The position numbers and the translations under genes are program-made. From NCBI GenBank assembly GCA_944332455.1, contig CALVJY010000007.1:19716-83715 (forward strand): 64,000 nt of DNA. Reading direction: 5' to 3'. This document shows positions 44,557 to 54,488 of the stretch, in pieces; position 1 is the stretch's first letter, and every line of letters starts with the position of its first letter. The notes beneath the pieces are model-generated. The model saw nothing but the letters and a program-made list of their open reading frames with translations, was not told where the DNA came from and made no database searches. The stretch is from an uncultured Clostridia bacterium (lineage in GTDB: Bacteria; Bacillota; Clostridia; Christensenellales; HGM11417).

Positions 44557-46146
44557 TTAGGGGATGCAGTAGGAAATGAGCATCCGGCAGTCCATCATAC
44601 AGCTGTTGTCCTGGGTCAGGGGGGGATCGTAGTTCAGCCGAAGCACCCCGCCCTCCAGCTCCTCGACGGTTTCACCTCTCTCGCAAAAGGCGGTCAGCCG
44701 CTCGACGGCATAGTCGCAGCGGACCAGCTGACCGCCCAGATAGAGCTGATGCACCTCCAGCCCGAAAGGGCGGTTGTCGGTTCGGAAGTAGTCTTCAAAT
44801 ACACCCATAAAATCCGAGATCGCCCGCTTTAACCTGCCGATCTCCTCCACGCAGGCCAAAAGGGCCCTGCGGTCTTTCCGGGCATAGGCTTCCCGGATCC
44901 GTCCCGGCAGCGGCGCCTTGACCGCCAGCACCCGCATGACGGCCTCGCTCATGGCAAAGACATGCCCGAAGGGGCCTGTTTTCAGGACGGCATATTCGTT
45001 GGCCCGCTGTGCATAGGCTTTTTCGATGCCGGGCGTCAGGAACAGATCGAAGTTGCCCAGCAAAAGGTCGGTGTAGAAGGCCCAGAACGAGCTGGAACTG
45101 CGGGTCCTGCCCCCCTGTTTCAGGGGATCGTTCAGGTACTCGAGGGAGAGCATGTCGTCGTAGCCGATCCCGGCAATGGTCCGGAATTTTTCCTTATCCA
45201 GATCTTCCCCGCCGTCGTAGGCGCCGTTGGCGTATTCCGCCGCCACGAACAGCGCGGGCAGGGCGGCATACACCGAGCAGGGGGCCCCGTTGTCCGACCA
45301 CAGGGTGACCATAAAGTGCCGGATCCCCTTTTGGCTGCAGACCTTCATCTGCGGCAGAAGACGGGAAACGGAATAGCGGTTGCAGGGTCCAAAGCCGATG
45401 TACTTCCAGACCCCCCCGGCAAAAGCGAGATTTTGGGCGTATGCCTTACCGCGGTCGATCATGGCTGCCAGCCTTGCTTCATCGTTTTCCTCATAGTCCC
45501 ACAAAAAGAGGGTCGATTCGTCCGGCAGGACTGCCCGGACCTGTTCGGCCGTCACGGCGGTGTTGTCGGTCTCCAGGAGCATGTCGGCCCACATTTCGCA
45601 GGTGTAGCCGTACTTTTTCAGGATGGGAAACACCCGCCTGAGGTGACGGAGGATGAGTTCCTTTTTGTCGGCCGGGCCGTATTTTTTCAGATATTCGCCC
45701 GTACCGATGCCGAACACTTCATCCAGCCCGATGTGGATGCGGCGGGAGGAAAAACCCTCCGAGATCGCCTTGATCATGTGCTCGATTAGCTGATAGACCC
45801 GCTCCTCCCCCACCATCAGCACGTTGTCGGTGTCGAAGATCCCGCTGTATTCGGGATATTTCCGCAGAAAGTGCAGATGAGACAGCAGCTGGATCTGGGG
45901 GATCAGCTCCACGCCGCAGCGTTTGGCATAATCGTCCATCTCCCGAAGGTCGTCCGTGGTGTAGCCCCCCCGCTTGTAGTTGAAAAAGGGCTCTTCGGGG
46001 ATCTTGTAGGCGTCGGCCAATCCCAGATACATCCTGTCGTAGCCCATGCGGGAGAAAATGTCCAGGTATTTTTTGATGGTCTCGACCTTGGGGACCACCC
46101 CGCTGGAACACTCCACCAGGGCGGACAAATGCTCAAATTTTTTCAT
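44557..46146 (-). CDS. GH20 beta-N-acetylhexosaminidase, intracellular
   Basis: 529 aa, no signal peptide. Catalytic barrel with the family signature HIGLDE at residues 138-143 (Asp142 assisting, Glu143 acid/base), preceded by QIQLLSHLHFLRKYPEYS and followed by CEMWADMLLE. The usual N-terminal GH20b domain is short or missing and a helical C-terminal region (residues about 370-529) is present, as in small intracellular members. It removes terminal GlcNAc or GalNAc from imported oligosaccharides. Last gene of the second importer operon, 140 bp after the triple-repeat lipoprotein gene with a GC hairpin between. Confidence 0.8.
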   Translation of the reverse strand: MKKFEHLSALVECSSGVVPKVETIKKYLDIFSRMGYDRMYLGLADAYKIPEEPFFNYKRGGYTTDDLREMDDYAKRCGVELIPQIQLLSHLHFLRKYPEYSGIFDTDNVLMVGEERVYQLIEHMIKAISEGFSSRRIHIGLDEVFGIGTGEYLKKYGPADKKELILRHLRRVFPILKKYGYTCEMWADMLLETDNTAVTAEQVRAVLPDESTLFLWDYEENDEARLAAMIDRGKAYAQNLAFAGGVWKYIGFGPCNRYSVSRLLPQMKVCSQKGIRHFMVTLWSDNGAPCSVYAALPALFVAAEYANGAYDGGEDLDKEKFRTIAGIGYDDMLSLEYLNDPLKQGGRTRSSSSFWAFYTDLLLGNFDLFLTPGIEKAYAQRANEYAVLKTGPFGHVFAMSEAVMRVLAVKAPLPGRIREAYARKDRRALLACVEEIGRLKRAISDFMGVFEDYFRTDNRPFGLEVHQLYLGGQLVRCDYAVERLTAFCERGETVEELEGGVLRLNYDPPLTQDNSCMMDCRMLISYCIP

Positions 46147-46217
46147 TTCGGTACAAACTCCTTTCCCCCTGCCGAGGATCGGACCCGGCCGGCGGTTTTT
46201 CCGGCCTCTTTATGGCA

Positions 46218-46245
46218 GCCGCCGCGCCTTTTCGGGCGCGGCGGC
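46218..46245 (-). other. intercistronic GC-rich hairpin
   Basis: An 11-bp stem (GCCGCCGCGCC and complement) with a 6-nt loop and no T-tract, between the 1357-residue lipoprotein and GH20 genes. Likely an mRNA processing or stability element. Confidence 0.5.
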
Positions 46246-46286
46246 ATACCTGATCCCTTCCGAATATCTTTCGTTCCGGGACAGCC

Positions 46287-49200
46287 TTACCAGGCGGCCG
46301 AAACCGTGGGCGAAAGCGAATTGCCGGAGTTGACGTAGAAGGTCTGCCTGCTGCCGTTATCTTTCAGCCAGCTTTCCACCGTCTGCGCGCCGAAATTCGT
46401 CGTTTTAAAGGCGGTCACTTCCTGTTCGGCCTGCACGATCAACCCGCCGCTCTGATCCTCGATGCGGATGGAGAAGGTCAGCTTGGAGTAGTCCTCCGCC
46501 ACCTCGTAGGTGACGTAGACGGTGTAAACTTCCGTTGCCGAAAGGCTCTTGGGGACCCCGGCCTCGGTGTTCTCAAAGCTTTGGCTGGTGGACAGGGTGG
46601 TAAAGTGCAGCGATCCCTGGCCGCTGGTGTTGCGCACCATGATGGCGACGCCGTTCTCGGACTGCCCTTCGTTGACGCTGCGGTCCTGGAACAGGGTGAC
46701 GTACAGGACGCCGTCTGCGCCTTCGGCAAGGCCGGTGACGTTGAACACCACGGTGCCCTTCATGGGATCGGCCAGTTTTGCGCCGGCCGGGGCCCACTGT
46801 GCGGGAATGGTCAGGCTCTCCTGGGCCAGGCTGCGCCCGTAGGAGGCGTCCCCAAGGTCCGTCAGGGTGTAGTAGCTCTGGATGCCCGCCCAGCAGGTGT
46901 TTAGCTTTTGCAGATCGGCTTCGGCGATCATGCTCTGCTGCTCGGCGGTCAGCTCGTCGTACGCAGCCTTGGCCGCGCGGATGGCCGCGACGTCCGCCGC
47001 ACGGTAGAACTCCTGTTCGGAGATGGCGGCGATCAGGCTGGTGACGTGATCCACCGGGAAGCTGGCGACGGCGTCTTCGAACTCGCACAGCAGGGCCTCG
47101 TCCTCGGCCACCGCGGCCTGTACGGCGGGATCCAGCAGCTCGTAGGCTGCGCGCAGGGCGTCGACGGCAGCCTGCAGTTCCTCGCTGTACTCCGTGATCT
47201 CCTCGGGGCTGGCCGGCAGAGCGGCAAAGCCTTCCCGCCAGATGGCGGCCTCCAGGCCGATCAGCTTGTCAATGTTGGCCACGTCGGGCTTGGTCAGGGC
47301 ACTCAGTGCGTTGTAGGCCGCGCGGGCGTCGGCCACGGCGTCCTTGTAGGCATAGTCTGCGGCATACTCGGGCAGGGCTTCGATCTGAGCCTCCACCTCC
47401 GGAGCGTGGGAGATCAGCACCACTCTGCCGATGTACAGCGTGTCGACCGAGTTCACGGCGGCATTGCCTTCATTCAGCGAGGTGACGTTAAATTCGGTGG
47501 TGTTGGACAGATTGCGGTAGGTCAGCTTGATCCAGCCGCTGTCGGCGGGCAGCACGTAGCCGGCCAGGATGTTGCCGCCGGTGACGCCCTCGCCCTCGGC
47601 TGCGGACGCCGCCGCCCAGTTGATCTGGAAGGCGCGCTTGCTGGCGGAGTCGTTTTTGACCCAGACCTGCACCTCGTCATAGCCGCCCTCATGGTCTGCG
47701 GGCAGCAGGGGGACGGTCACCCAGGAAGCCGAACCGTTGAAGTCCAGCCGCAGGGCGCCGTTTTCGCCCTCGGCATGCTCCTCGGTCGTGAAGGAGGCCG
47801 TGCCGCCGGTGAACTCGTTCAGCTGGGTCAGCCCCATGATCTCATCGAAGTAGAGCACGGTCTGCCGCACGGGATCGCTCCCCACCAGAGCCTCATAGTA
47901 GTCGGCAACGGCTTCGTTCAGCAGGTCGATGTTGGAAACGATAAAGCGGTAGGCCTGGGGCAGCGCCATATAGCGGGTGTACAGTTCCTCCAACAGATCC
48001 TTATCCTCTGCGGAAACGGTCAGCCCGTCCAACACGGCGAGATCGGCCGTCAGCGAATCCACCTGTTCCATGGTCTGCAGGATCTCGTCGGTGATCTCCT
48101 GATCGAAGTTGACCCGCAGATCGTCGAGGTAGTAGACCGCCTCCGTCGTGGCGTTGAACTGGATGTTCAGCCCCACCAGGGTGTCGGCCAGATACTCCAC
48201 GATGATGGGATCCAGCGTGACCTTGCACTCCGTCCAGGCATAGGGCACCAGCGTAAAGGTGCCGCCGTCCACCTCGACCACCAGGTTCTGCTCCTGCATC
48301 AGGGAGAGGGTGACCCTTCTCTCCACGGGAGAATCGTTGTAGATCTTGACCGAGAAGCCGCCCAGATTTGCCACGGGCAGATCGGGCAGAGCCGAACGGT
48401 CGAAGCGGGCCAACAGCTGGGTGTAGGGCCCGACCTCGTAGGCCGCGCGCAGCGCGCCCTCGCCCTGACGGGGCGAAAGGTCGGCGGGATCGCGCTCGGG
48501 CAGATCGGGTTCTTCCACCGGCTCCCCGGACTCGGGCTCCTCGAAGTCGCTCTCGGAGACAGGGGTCCAGCAGCTTTGGATGGTCACGTTGGTCGATGCC
48601 CCGGTACCCACCCAGAAGGTCTGGTGGCCGGCGGCGTTCTCGTGGTCCCGCAGCCAGCTTTCCACCGTCTGCGCGCCAAAGTTCGACAGCGTGAAAGAGG
48701 TAATGTTCTGGGCTCCGTCCACGATGACCTCTCCGGCCTCGTCCTCCACGCGGAGGGACAGATCCATCGAGGAATAGTCTTCCGCTACCTCATAGCCCAC
48801 AAAGAAGGTGTAGGTCTGATCCGGGGTGATGGTCTTGCCCTCGTTGAAACCGATCGCTGCGCCGGTGGAATTAAACAGCAGCAGGGTATTGTTATTCGTC
48901 CTCACCCAGACGGAGATGCCGTCTCCGGACTCTCCGGCATTCGCCGTGGGATCCTGGAACAGGGAGATGTAGAAGGCGCCGTCGGTCCCGGCGGCGATCC
49001 CGGACACTCGGAAGACCACCGTGCCGGACATGGGATCGCGGAGTTTGCCGCTGTAGGACGCCCATTCGGGGGCGCCCGCGACGTCGGCGACGCCGAAGTC
49101 GGCCAGGGTGTAGTAGCCGGCCAGGGCTTCGCTCTGCTCCAGCGCTTTCAGCTTGTCGAGGTTTTCGACCAGTTCCTTGGCTTCCATAGTCAGGTCGCCG

Positions 49201-50360
49201 TAGGCCCGGCGGGCGGCGTTTACCGCCTCCTTGTCGGCCAGGGTGACCGCGTCGACCTCGGGCAGGGCCGCGATCATGTCGTCCACGGCGGCCGCGGCGC
49301 CGGCGGCGGGCTCCTCAAAGTCGGAGGCCAGGGTGCCCGTCCAGCAGCTTTGCAGGGTCACGTTGGTCGAGGCCCCGGTGCCCAGCCAGAAGGTCTGATG
49401 CCCCAGCACGTTGTCGTGGTCTTTCAGCCAGCTTTCCACGGTCTGCGCGCCGAAGTTCGTCAGCGTGAAAGAGGTGACGTTCTGGGCGCCTTCCACGATG
49501 ATCTCGCCGGCCTCGTCCTCCACGCGGATGGACAGGCCCATGGCGGAATAGTCCTCCGCCACCTCGTACCCCACGAAGAAGGTGTAGGTCTGATCGGCGG
49601 AGATCGATTTGCCCTCGTTGAAATAGATGTTGGTGTTGGTGGAGTTCTGCGGCAGGGCGGCGCCTGTCAGCATCCAGATGGCGATGCCGTCGCCGGACTG
49701 TCCCCTGTCCGCAGTGGGATCCTGGAACAGCGAGATGTAGAAGTATCCGTCCGCCGTGCCTTCCAGCCCGGAGGCCTTAAAGACCACCGTGCCGGACATG
49801 GGATCGCGGAGATTGCCGCTGAAAGGCGTCCAGGCAGGCTGTCCCGAGACGTCGGCGATGCCGAGGTCTGCCAGGGTGTAGTAGCCCGCCAGGGCCTCGC
49901 TGGCCTCCAGCACCTTCAGTGCGGAAAGATTCTGCACCAGCTCCTTGGCCTCTGCCGAGAGGTCGCCGTAGGCCCGGCGTGCCCTGGCCACCGCGTCCAT
50001 GTCCTCGAGCAGGCTGACCTCCTCGACCGGGGGCAGGGCCGCGATCATGGCGTCGACGGCGGCCGCCGCAGCCGCGGCGTCGGGATCGGGAAGCTCGGGT
50101 TCTTCAGGCTCCACGGGCGGGATGAAGTTATCCGCGCCCACGACCTCCAGCTTGCCAAGAGCCTGGTAGGACGTCCAGTCGAACAGCTGACTGACGCGGT
50201 ACAGGTCGGCTGTGCTGTCAAAGCCGTTCAGCAGCATCTCCCCCTCGTAGTTCACGGAAGGTCCGGAGGGGTCCCTTCTTCTGGGTTCGCAGGCCGACAT
50301 CAGGACCATGCTGACGCAGAGCGCTGCGGCCATCAGGATCATAAATATCTTTTTACGCAT
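46287..50360 (-). CDS. large triple-repeat lipoprotein
   Basis: 1357 aa. Lipobox LMSAC with Cys24. An acidic Pro/Ala linker at about 80-100 is followed by three copies of a two-part module at residues about 100-345, 355-600 and 1105-1357. Each starts with a helical segment (VARARRAYGDLSAEAKELVQ) and continues with a beta domain (GYYTLADLGIADV, DPMSGTVVF, FISLFQDPTA-like, TFFVGYEVAEDYS, TNFGAQTVESWL). The first two copies are highly similar, the third diverged. The middle region (residues about 610-1000) has beta-sandwich and helical parts and resembles carbohydrate-binding architecture. No catalytic motif found. It lies 14 bp after the GH123-like gene, so a surface glycan-binding role is inferred. 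Confidence 0.8.
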   Translation of the reverse strand: MRKKIFMILMAAALCVSMVLMSACEPRRRDPSGPSVNYEGEMLLNGFDSTADLYRVSQLFDWTSYQALGKLEVVGADNFIPPVEPEEPELPDPDAAAAAAAVDAMIAALPPVEEVSLLEDMDAVARARRAYGDLSAEAKELVQNLSALKVLEASEALAGYYTLADLGIADVSGQPAWTPFSGNLRDPMSGTVVFKASGLEGTADGYFYISLFQDPTADRGQSGDGIAIWMLTGAALPQNSTNTNIYFNEGKSISADQTYTFFVGYEVAEDYSAMGLSIRVEDEAGEIIVEGAQNVTSFTLTNFGAQTVESWLKDHDNVLGHQTFWLGTGASTNVTLQSCWTGTLASDFEEPAAGAAAAVDDMIAALPEVDAVTLADKEAVNAARRAYGDLTMEAKELVENLDKLKALEQSEALAGYYTLADFGVADVAGAPEWASYSGKLRDPMSGTVVFRVSGIAAGTDGAFYISLFQDPTANAGESGDGISVWVRTNNNTLLLFNSTGAAIGFNEGKTITPDQTYTFFVGYEVAEDYSSMDLSLRVEDEAGEVIVDGAQNITSFTLSNFGAQTVESWLRDHENAAGHQTFWVGTGASTNVTIQSCWTPVSESDFEEPESGEPVEEPDLPERDPADLSPRQGEGALRAAYEVGPYTQLLARFDRSALPDLPVANLGGFSVKIYNDSPVERRVTLSLMQEQNLVVEVDGGTFTLVPYAWTECKVTLDPIIVEYLADTLVGLNIQFNATTEAVYYLDDLRVNFDQEITDEILQTMEQVDSLTADLAVLDGLTVSAEDKDLLEELYTRYMALPQAYRFIVSNIDLLNEAVADYYEALVGSDPVRQTVLYFDEIMGLTQLNEFTGGTASFTTEEHAEGENGALRLDFNGSASWVTVPLLPADHEGGYDEVQVWVKNDSASKRAFQINWAAASAAEGEGVTGGNILAGYVLPADSGWIKLTYRNLSNTTEFNVTSLNEGNAAVNSVDTLYIGRVVLISHAPEVEAQIEALPEYAADYAYKDAVADARAAYNALSALTKPDVANIDKLIGLEAAIWREGFAALPASPEEITEYSEELQAAVDALRAAYELLDPAVQAAVAEDEALLCEFEDAVASFPVDHVTSLIAAISEQEFYRAADVAAIRAAKAAYDELTAEQQSMIAEADLQKLNTCWAGIQSYYTLTDLGDASYGRSLAQESLTIPAQWAPAGAKLADPMKGTVVFNVTGLAEGADGVLYVTLFQDRSVNEGQSENGVAIMVRNTSGQGSLHFTTLSTSQSFENTEAGVPKSLSATEVYTVYVTYEVAEDYSKLTFSIRIEDQSGGLIVQAEQEVTAFKTTNFGAQTVESWLKDNGSRQTFYVNSGNSLSPTVSAAW

Positions 50361-50374
50361 GGCGCTTTACCCCC

Positions 50375-52840
50375 TCAGTTGATTTCGTACCAGATGTCGG
50401 TCAGCGAGAAAGACCTGGTCGGTTCCAGCTCGGTCCCCTCGTCGTTGACGTTCTGGAAGGCAAGCCGCACCCCGGTGATCCCGGCCAGCAGTTCGCCGTC
50501 AAAAGTTCTTCTGTCAAGGTCGATGCGGAAGGTCCGGCTGCCTCCCGCCCCCACGTAACCGGTCCCGGCCTGGACCGTGGCGCCGGAGGCCGTGACAAAG
50601 CGGAGCGAGAACTCGACCTCGCTCTCCCCCGTGTTCTCCAGGGTGAAGCAGATCGCCGAGGCGCCGGGCAGGCCGGAGACCGCGAATTCCACATAGGGCG
50701 TGAAGCGCAGGGTGGCGCCGTCGATCACCCCTTCCTCCGTGCGGTAGGACGAGACGATGTCGACCAGGGCCCTGCCGTCGGCAAAGCGGATGCTGCTGCC
50801 GTCGGTGACCGTGGCGTCGGCCGCTCCGGCGGCAAAGGAGGCTGCGGTTCCGGCGGCGTTGACCTTCAGGCTGTAGTCGGCGTTTGCCGAGGAGAGGACC
50901 GCGGTGCGGGCCGTCGTGCCCGTGTTGGCGATCTCGTAGCGATAGCCGCTGCCCGATGCCGTGCCGGCAACGGTCTGGCCGTCCACGGTCAGGCTGCTCT
51001 GGGTCGAGTAAACGGTCAGGCTGCCCTTTCCGGGCCGGGCCATCAGGCCGTCGGCTCCCTGCAGGACCAGGATGCGGTCGGCCAGCTCGGCGCGGGCGGC
51101 CGCCACCAGGGCGTCCTCGGTGTAGTAGCGGGTGCCGGCGAACAGGGAATCGTAGAGGTCGTTGACAAAGTCGTCGAAGTTGACGGAAACGCCGTACTCC
51201 GCGGCCTTTTCGTTCAGCAGCTGCTCGTACACGCACAGCATGTCGTAGTCGTCCATGGCGTCCCGCCAGGCCGCCAGGCGGACGCTGGCGAAGGGATACT
51301 CGCTGCCGTAGTAGGCCCCCGGATAGACCAGGAAGCCGTCGCCCGGGCAGTAGCTGGCCCGCTCGGCCGTCGCGTAGACGTCCACGTCCCGCCAGATGTC
51401 GGCGTTGATGGCCTGGTACATGGCCACCGACCAGTACAGATAGCCGTTGACCCCGAATTTTTTGGCCATCCAGCCGGTGATCCGGGTGCCGAGGTTGTAG
51501 TCGTCGATGTGGAAGGTGGGGTTGGGATAGGTGGGGCCCACGCAGGTGTAGGCCCACAGTCCGCCGTTGTTTTCGGCGGCCGCGTCCTGATAGCGCTGCA
51601 GGTCGGCGTCGTCGTTGAACACGCTGAGGTAAGGACAGAAGGTCGCGCTCATGTTCCCGACCCAGTCTCCCATGAAGGTGGTGTTGGTGAACACGGCCGG
51701 GATCGAGGTCACGGCCTGATCCACCCGGGCCTGGAAGGCCGGGTCAAAGGCGGCGTACTCCGCGGTCTCCTGCACGGCGTCCAGTGCCCGCTGCAGGGTC
51801 TTGTCCCACTCGCCGCCCGCCTTAAAGACATTCATGGCATCCCCCTGCTTGTCGGCGTACATATCCGCCTCGTCAAAGTAGGTGGGATAGATATACAGCA
51901 GCTCCACATAGGGGGTCTCGGGCGTAGAGATCCTGGCAGCTGCCACGATGTAGTCCACGATGTCCCGGGCCTGGGCGCTGTCGGCGGTGTAGCCGGCCTG
52001 CATGATGCGGGGAATGCAGAAGGAACTGTAGGCCTCGTCCTCGTACAGGCGGACCATCTCGGCCATCTCCTCCTCCAGGTCATAGGTGTCCTTGATGACG
52101 TAGGTGTTGACGTTGTAGTCGAGCAGGAAGTCCACATAGCGCTGGACCAGCTCGTCCGAGGCCTCGTACTCTCCGCGCATCAGGATGTTGCGGTACAGCA
52201 GGAAGCTGGACTGGAAGGTGCGGCGGCCCTGGTACTCGATGTCCCACACCTCCACGGTGACGGGGATGTCCTGCCGTTCGCCGTCCAGATCCAGCACGAA
52301 GGTGCCGGTGTAGACGCCGGGCACGGTGTCGGACGAGGTGGTCACTTCCACGGTGATGCCCTGGTTGGAGCCGGCGGGGATGGTGTTCTCGCCGTACTCG
52401 GCGGCGATGGATTGAGGCAGCAGCATGTCGGGGATGCGGTCGCCCGCCAGGTAGTCCTCGTTGTCGGTGTTCGACTTCTGGGTGGGCACGATGTACTTCT
52501 GGTGGTAGACCTCGATGTCCTCGGCGGGGATGGTGTGTCCCCTGCCGTCCGAAAGATCCGAAGTTTCCAGGAAGTAAGACCCCACGCCCCGGCCGTCCGC
52601 GGTGACGATCAGCTGGGCGCCCTCGGTCTCGTCCTTCATCATCTGGATGCCGATGGCGGCGTCCAGCCTTTCATAGGGGACCTCGGTCTTGACGTTCTGG
52701 GTCACCTTGGCGGTGCCGTAGGTGCTCCAGACCGCCTGTTCCGGGTTGACCGTTCCGGCGCGGTCACAGCCGGCGGCCGCGCCGAGCAGCAGGCCGCAGG
52801 CCAGGACCAGCCCCGTGATCTTGCCGATTTTTCTCATCAT
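50375..52840 (-). CDS. GH123-like (DUF4091) glycoside hydrolase lipoprotein
   Basis: 821 aa, lipobox GAAAGC with Cys25. An N-terminal beta domain (residues about 30-210, ending DIPVTVEVWDI) precedes a TIM-barrel region. The DUF4091/GH123 signature is clear at residues about 460-560: GWMAKKFGVNGYLYWSVAMY, then PGDGFLVYPGAYYG and VRLAAWRDAMDDYDML. C-terminal beta domains follow from about 620. Characterised GH123 enzymes are beta-N-acetylgalactosaminidases, which fits the GH112 and GH20 context, but the exact substrate is inferred. Anchored outside the cell, fourth gene of the operon, 13 bp after the binding-protein gene. Confidence 0.8.
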   Translation of the reverse strand: MMRKIGKITGLVLACGLLLGAAAGCDRAGTVNPEQAVWSTYGTAKVTQNVKTEVPYERLDAAIGIQMMKDETEGAQLIVTADGRGVGSYFLETSDLSDGRGHTIPAEDIEVYHQKYIVPTQKSNTDNEDYLAGDRIPDMLLPQSIAAEYGENTIPAGSNQGITVEVTTSSDTVPGVYTGTFVLDLDGERQDIPVTVEVWDIEYQGRRTFQSSFLLYRNILMRGEYEASDELVQRYVDFLLDYNVNTYVIKDTYDLEEEMAEMVRLYEDEAYSSFCIPRIMQAGYTADSAQARDIVDYIVAAARISTPETPYVELLYIYPTYFDEADMYADKQGDAMNVFKAGGEWDKTLQRALDAVQETAEYAAFDPAFQARVDQAVTSIPAVFTNTTFMGDWVGNMSATFCPYLSVFNDDADLQRYQDAAAENNGGLWAYTCVGPTYPNPTFHIDDYNLGTRITGWMAKKFGVNGYLYWSVAMYQAINADIWRDVDVYATAERASYCPGDGFLVYPGAYYGSEYPFASVRLAAWRDAMDDYDMLCVYEQLLNEKAAEYGVSVNFDDFVNDLYDSLFAGTRYYTEDALVAAARAELADRILVLQGADGLMARPGKGSLTVYSTQSSLTVDGQTVAGTASGSGYRYEIANTGTTARTAVLSSANADYSLKVNAAGTAASFAAGAADATVTDGSSIRFADGRALVDIVSSYRTEEGVIDGATLRFTPYVEFAVSGLPGASAICFTLENTGESEVEFSLRFVTASGATVQAGTGYVGAGGSRTFRIDLDRRTFDGELLAGITGVRLAFQNVNDEGTELEPTRSFSLTDIWYEIN

Positions 52841-52853
52841 TTCCGTCCTCCTT

Positions 52854-54419
52854 TCAGATCAGTCCCAGGAGTTCCTGGATGGAGTTCCATTTGTTGTTGA
52901 CTTCCGCGTTGTTGAGGCGGATGATCTCCTCCGGCGAGATCCCGCCGAGCAGTGCGACGATGGGATCGACGTCGTTCTCGAAGCAGGCGCTGATCTTGCC
53001 CAGCACAAAGTAGCGGGCCTTGGGCTCGCGGTCATAGACAAAGCCCTCCTCCGTCGCCTGGTTGACGCTGACCCGGAACTCGCTCATTTCGATCTCGGGA
53101 TAGGCCGTGACGGGCGTGGCGGGCAGGGTGGCGCCGCTCAGGGTCTGATAGTAGATGGTCATGCCCTCGTCCGAGTACATGAAGCGCAGGAAGTCCTTGG
53201 CCTCCTCGACGTGGGCGCTGTAGGAGGCGATGTAGGCCTGGTGGTCGATGCCGCCGGCCATGTAGGCATAGTGGCGGGCCTCGGTGACCTTCCGGATGTC
53301 GTCCTCGGTCACGCCGGCGGGCTGCTCGGGGGTCTGCCCCGCGTCCACCGCGTCCACATACTGGATCAGCTCGATCAGTTTGGCCTCCTCGGCGTCGGCC
53401 GAACCCAGCTGGTCATGGAAGGAGAGCCTGTTGACCAGCGAGGAGATGACCGGGGTCTTGATGACGTCCGTGCGGGAGTCGGAGAAGTTGGCCTTGGCCT
53501 CGTTTTCCAGCCAGGAGCCGTTGATGCAGAACAGGGCCTCGCCGCTGAGGAACTGTCCCTGCATGCTGGTGAAGTCCAGCCCCGAGGAAGCGGAATGCTG
53601 GTAGCGGTTGTCGGGATCGAGCAAAGTCTGCATCACCCGCAGGGCCTCCAGCTGCCCGTCGTAGGTGTAGATGTACTGGCTGACATTGCCCTCCGGATCG
53701 ATGCCGTTCATAAAGTTTTTGACGTTCTGCACCCCTTCGTACTGGCCGAAGAAGATGGGCAGCCAGGAAGTGTAGTACTCCTCCTTCAGCGAGTAGATGA
53801 AGGGCGCCACATCCCCCTTGATCTCGTCGCAGAGGTCAAACAGCTGGTTGGTGGTCAGAGGCACGTCCGCGTCGGTCAGCCCCAGATCCTCCCACACGGA
53901 GACGTTGCGCACGATGCCGTAGACGCCGCCCGCCCAGGGAATGGAGTAGTAGTGCCCCTCGATCTGGAAGGCCTCGGCATAGGTGGGATCCATTTTGTCG
54001 GCGATGGTCAGGGTCGTCCCCTCGTCCACCACGTCCCCCCAGACGTCGTCCAGATTGGCGAACAGGCAGGGATAGGTCTGTCCGTGGCTGAAGATCGATC
54101 CCTTGTAGACCCACTCGGCGAACCAGCCCCGCTTGCCGAAGTACAAGTCGGTGTCACCGGCCAGGGAGTTGATCTGATCATCCAGCTGGGTCTGACTGCC
54201 GATGCCGATCCTGGTGCGGATCTCGATGTCGATGTCGTGCTCCGCCTCGTAGGCTTCGGCCATGGCCTCCAGCCACTCGGTGCCGTAGCCCAGCTGAATG
54301 GCCGTGATCACCAGGTCGGCGTTGGTGCCTCCGCAGGCGGACGCGCTCATCAGGCAGAACACGACCGCCAGGCAGGCCAGCAGCGCCTTTTTGAAGATGC
54401 CTTTTCCGGAACGTTTCAT
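52854..54419 (-). CDS. sugar ABC transporter substrate-binding lipoprotein (family 1)
   Basis: 521 aa; lipobox ASAC with Cys29. The mature N-terminus (LVITAIQLGYGTEWLEAMAE) and later DVWEDLGLTDADVP-like and FCINGSWLENE stretches fit family 1 binding proteins. It is longer than usual (about 420-450). Downstream of its two permease genes, with a small hairpin at 54455-54474 in the gap. Captures the oligosaccharide imported by this system; ligand likely a HexNAc-containing glycan by context. Confidence 0.87.
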   Translation of the reverse strand: MKRSGKGIFKKALLACLAVVFCLMSASACGGTNADLVITAIQLGYGTEWLEAMAEAYEAEHDIDIEIRTRIGIGSQTQLDDQINSLAGDTDLYFGKRGWFAEWVYKGSIFSHGQTYPCLFANLDDVWGDVVDEGTTLTIADKMDPTYAEAFQIEGHYYSIPWAGGVYGIVRNVSVWEDLGLTDADVPLTTNQLFDLCDEIKGDVAPFIYSLKEEYYTSWLPIFFGQYEGVQNVKNFMNGIDPEGNVSQYIYTYDGQLEALRVMQTLLDPDNRYQHSASSGLDFTSMQGQFLSGEALFCINGSWLENEAKANFSDSRTDVIKTPVISSLVNRLSFHDQLGSADAEEAKLIELIQYVDAVDAGQTPEQPAGVTEDDIRKVTEARHYAYMAGGIDHQAYIASYSAHVEEAKDFLRFMYSDEGMTIYYQTLSGATLPATPVTAYPEIEMSEFRVSVNQATEEGFVYDREPKARYFVLGKISACFENDVDPIVALLGGISPEEIIRLNNAEVNNKWNSIQELLGLI

Positions 54420-54454
54420 TTCGGTTCCTCCTTACACATAAAATATTTCATTTC

Positions 54455-54474
54455 ATATCCGCATGGGCGGATAT
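54455..54474 (-). other. intercistronic hairpin before the second binding-protein gene
   Basis: ATATCCG, loop CATGGG, CGGATAT, between permease and binding-protein genes, the same position as the stronger hairpin of the first operon. Confidence 0.45.
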
Positions 54475-54488
54475 CAGATGCCGCATTT

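Noticed and set aside
46908..50558. 1216-codon plus-strand ORF
   Set aside because: Exact antisense of the triple-repeat lipoprotein; no SD and no recognisable fold. The same applies to the long antisense frames over 9.0-10.9, 33.3-34.3 and 52.7-55.4 kb.
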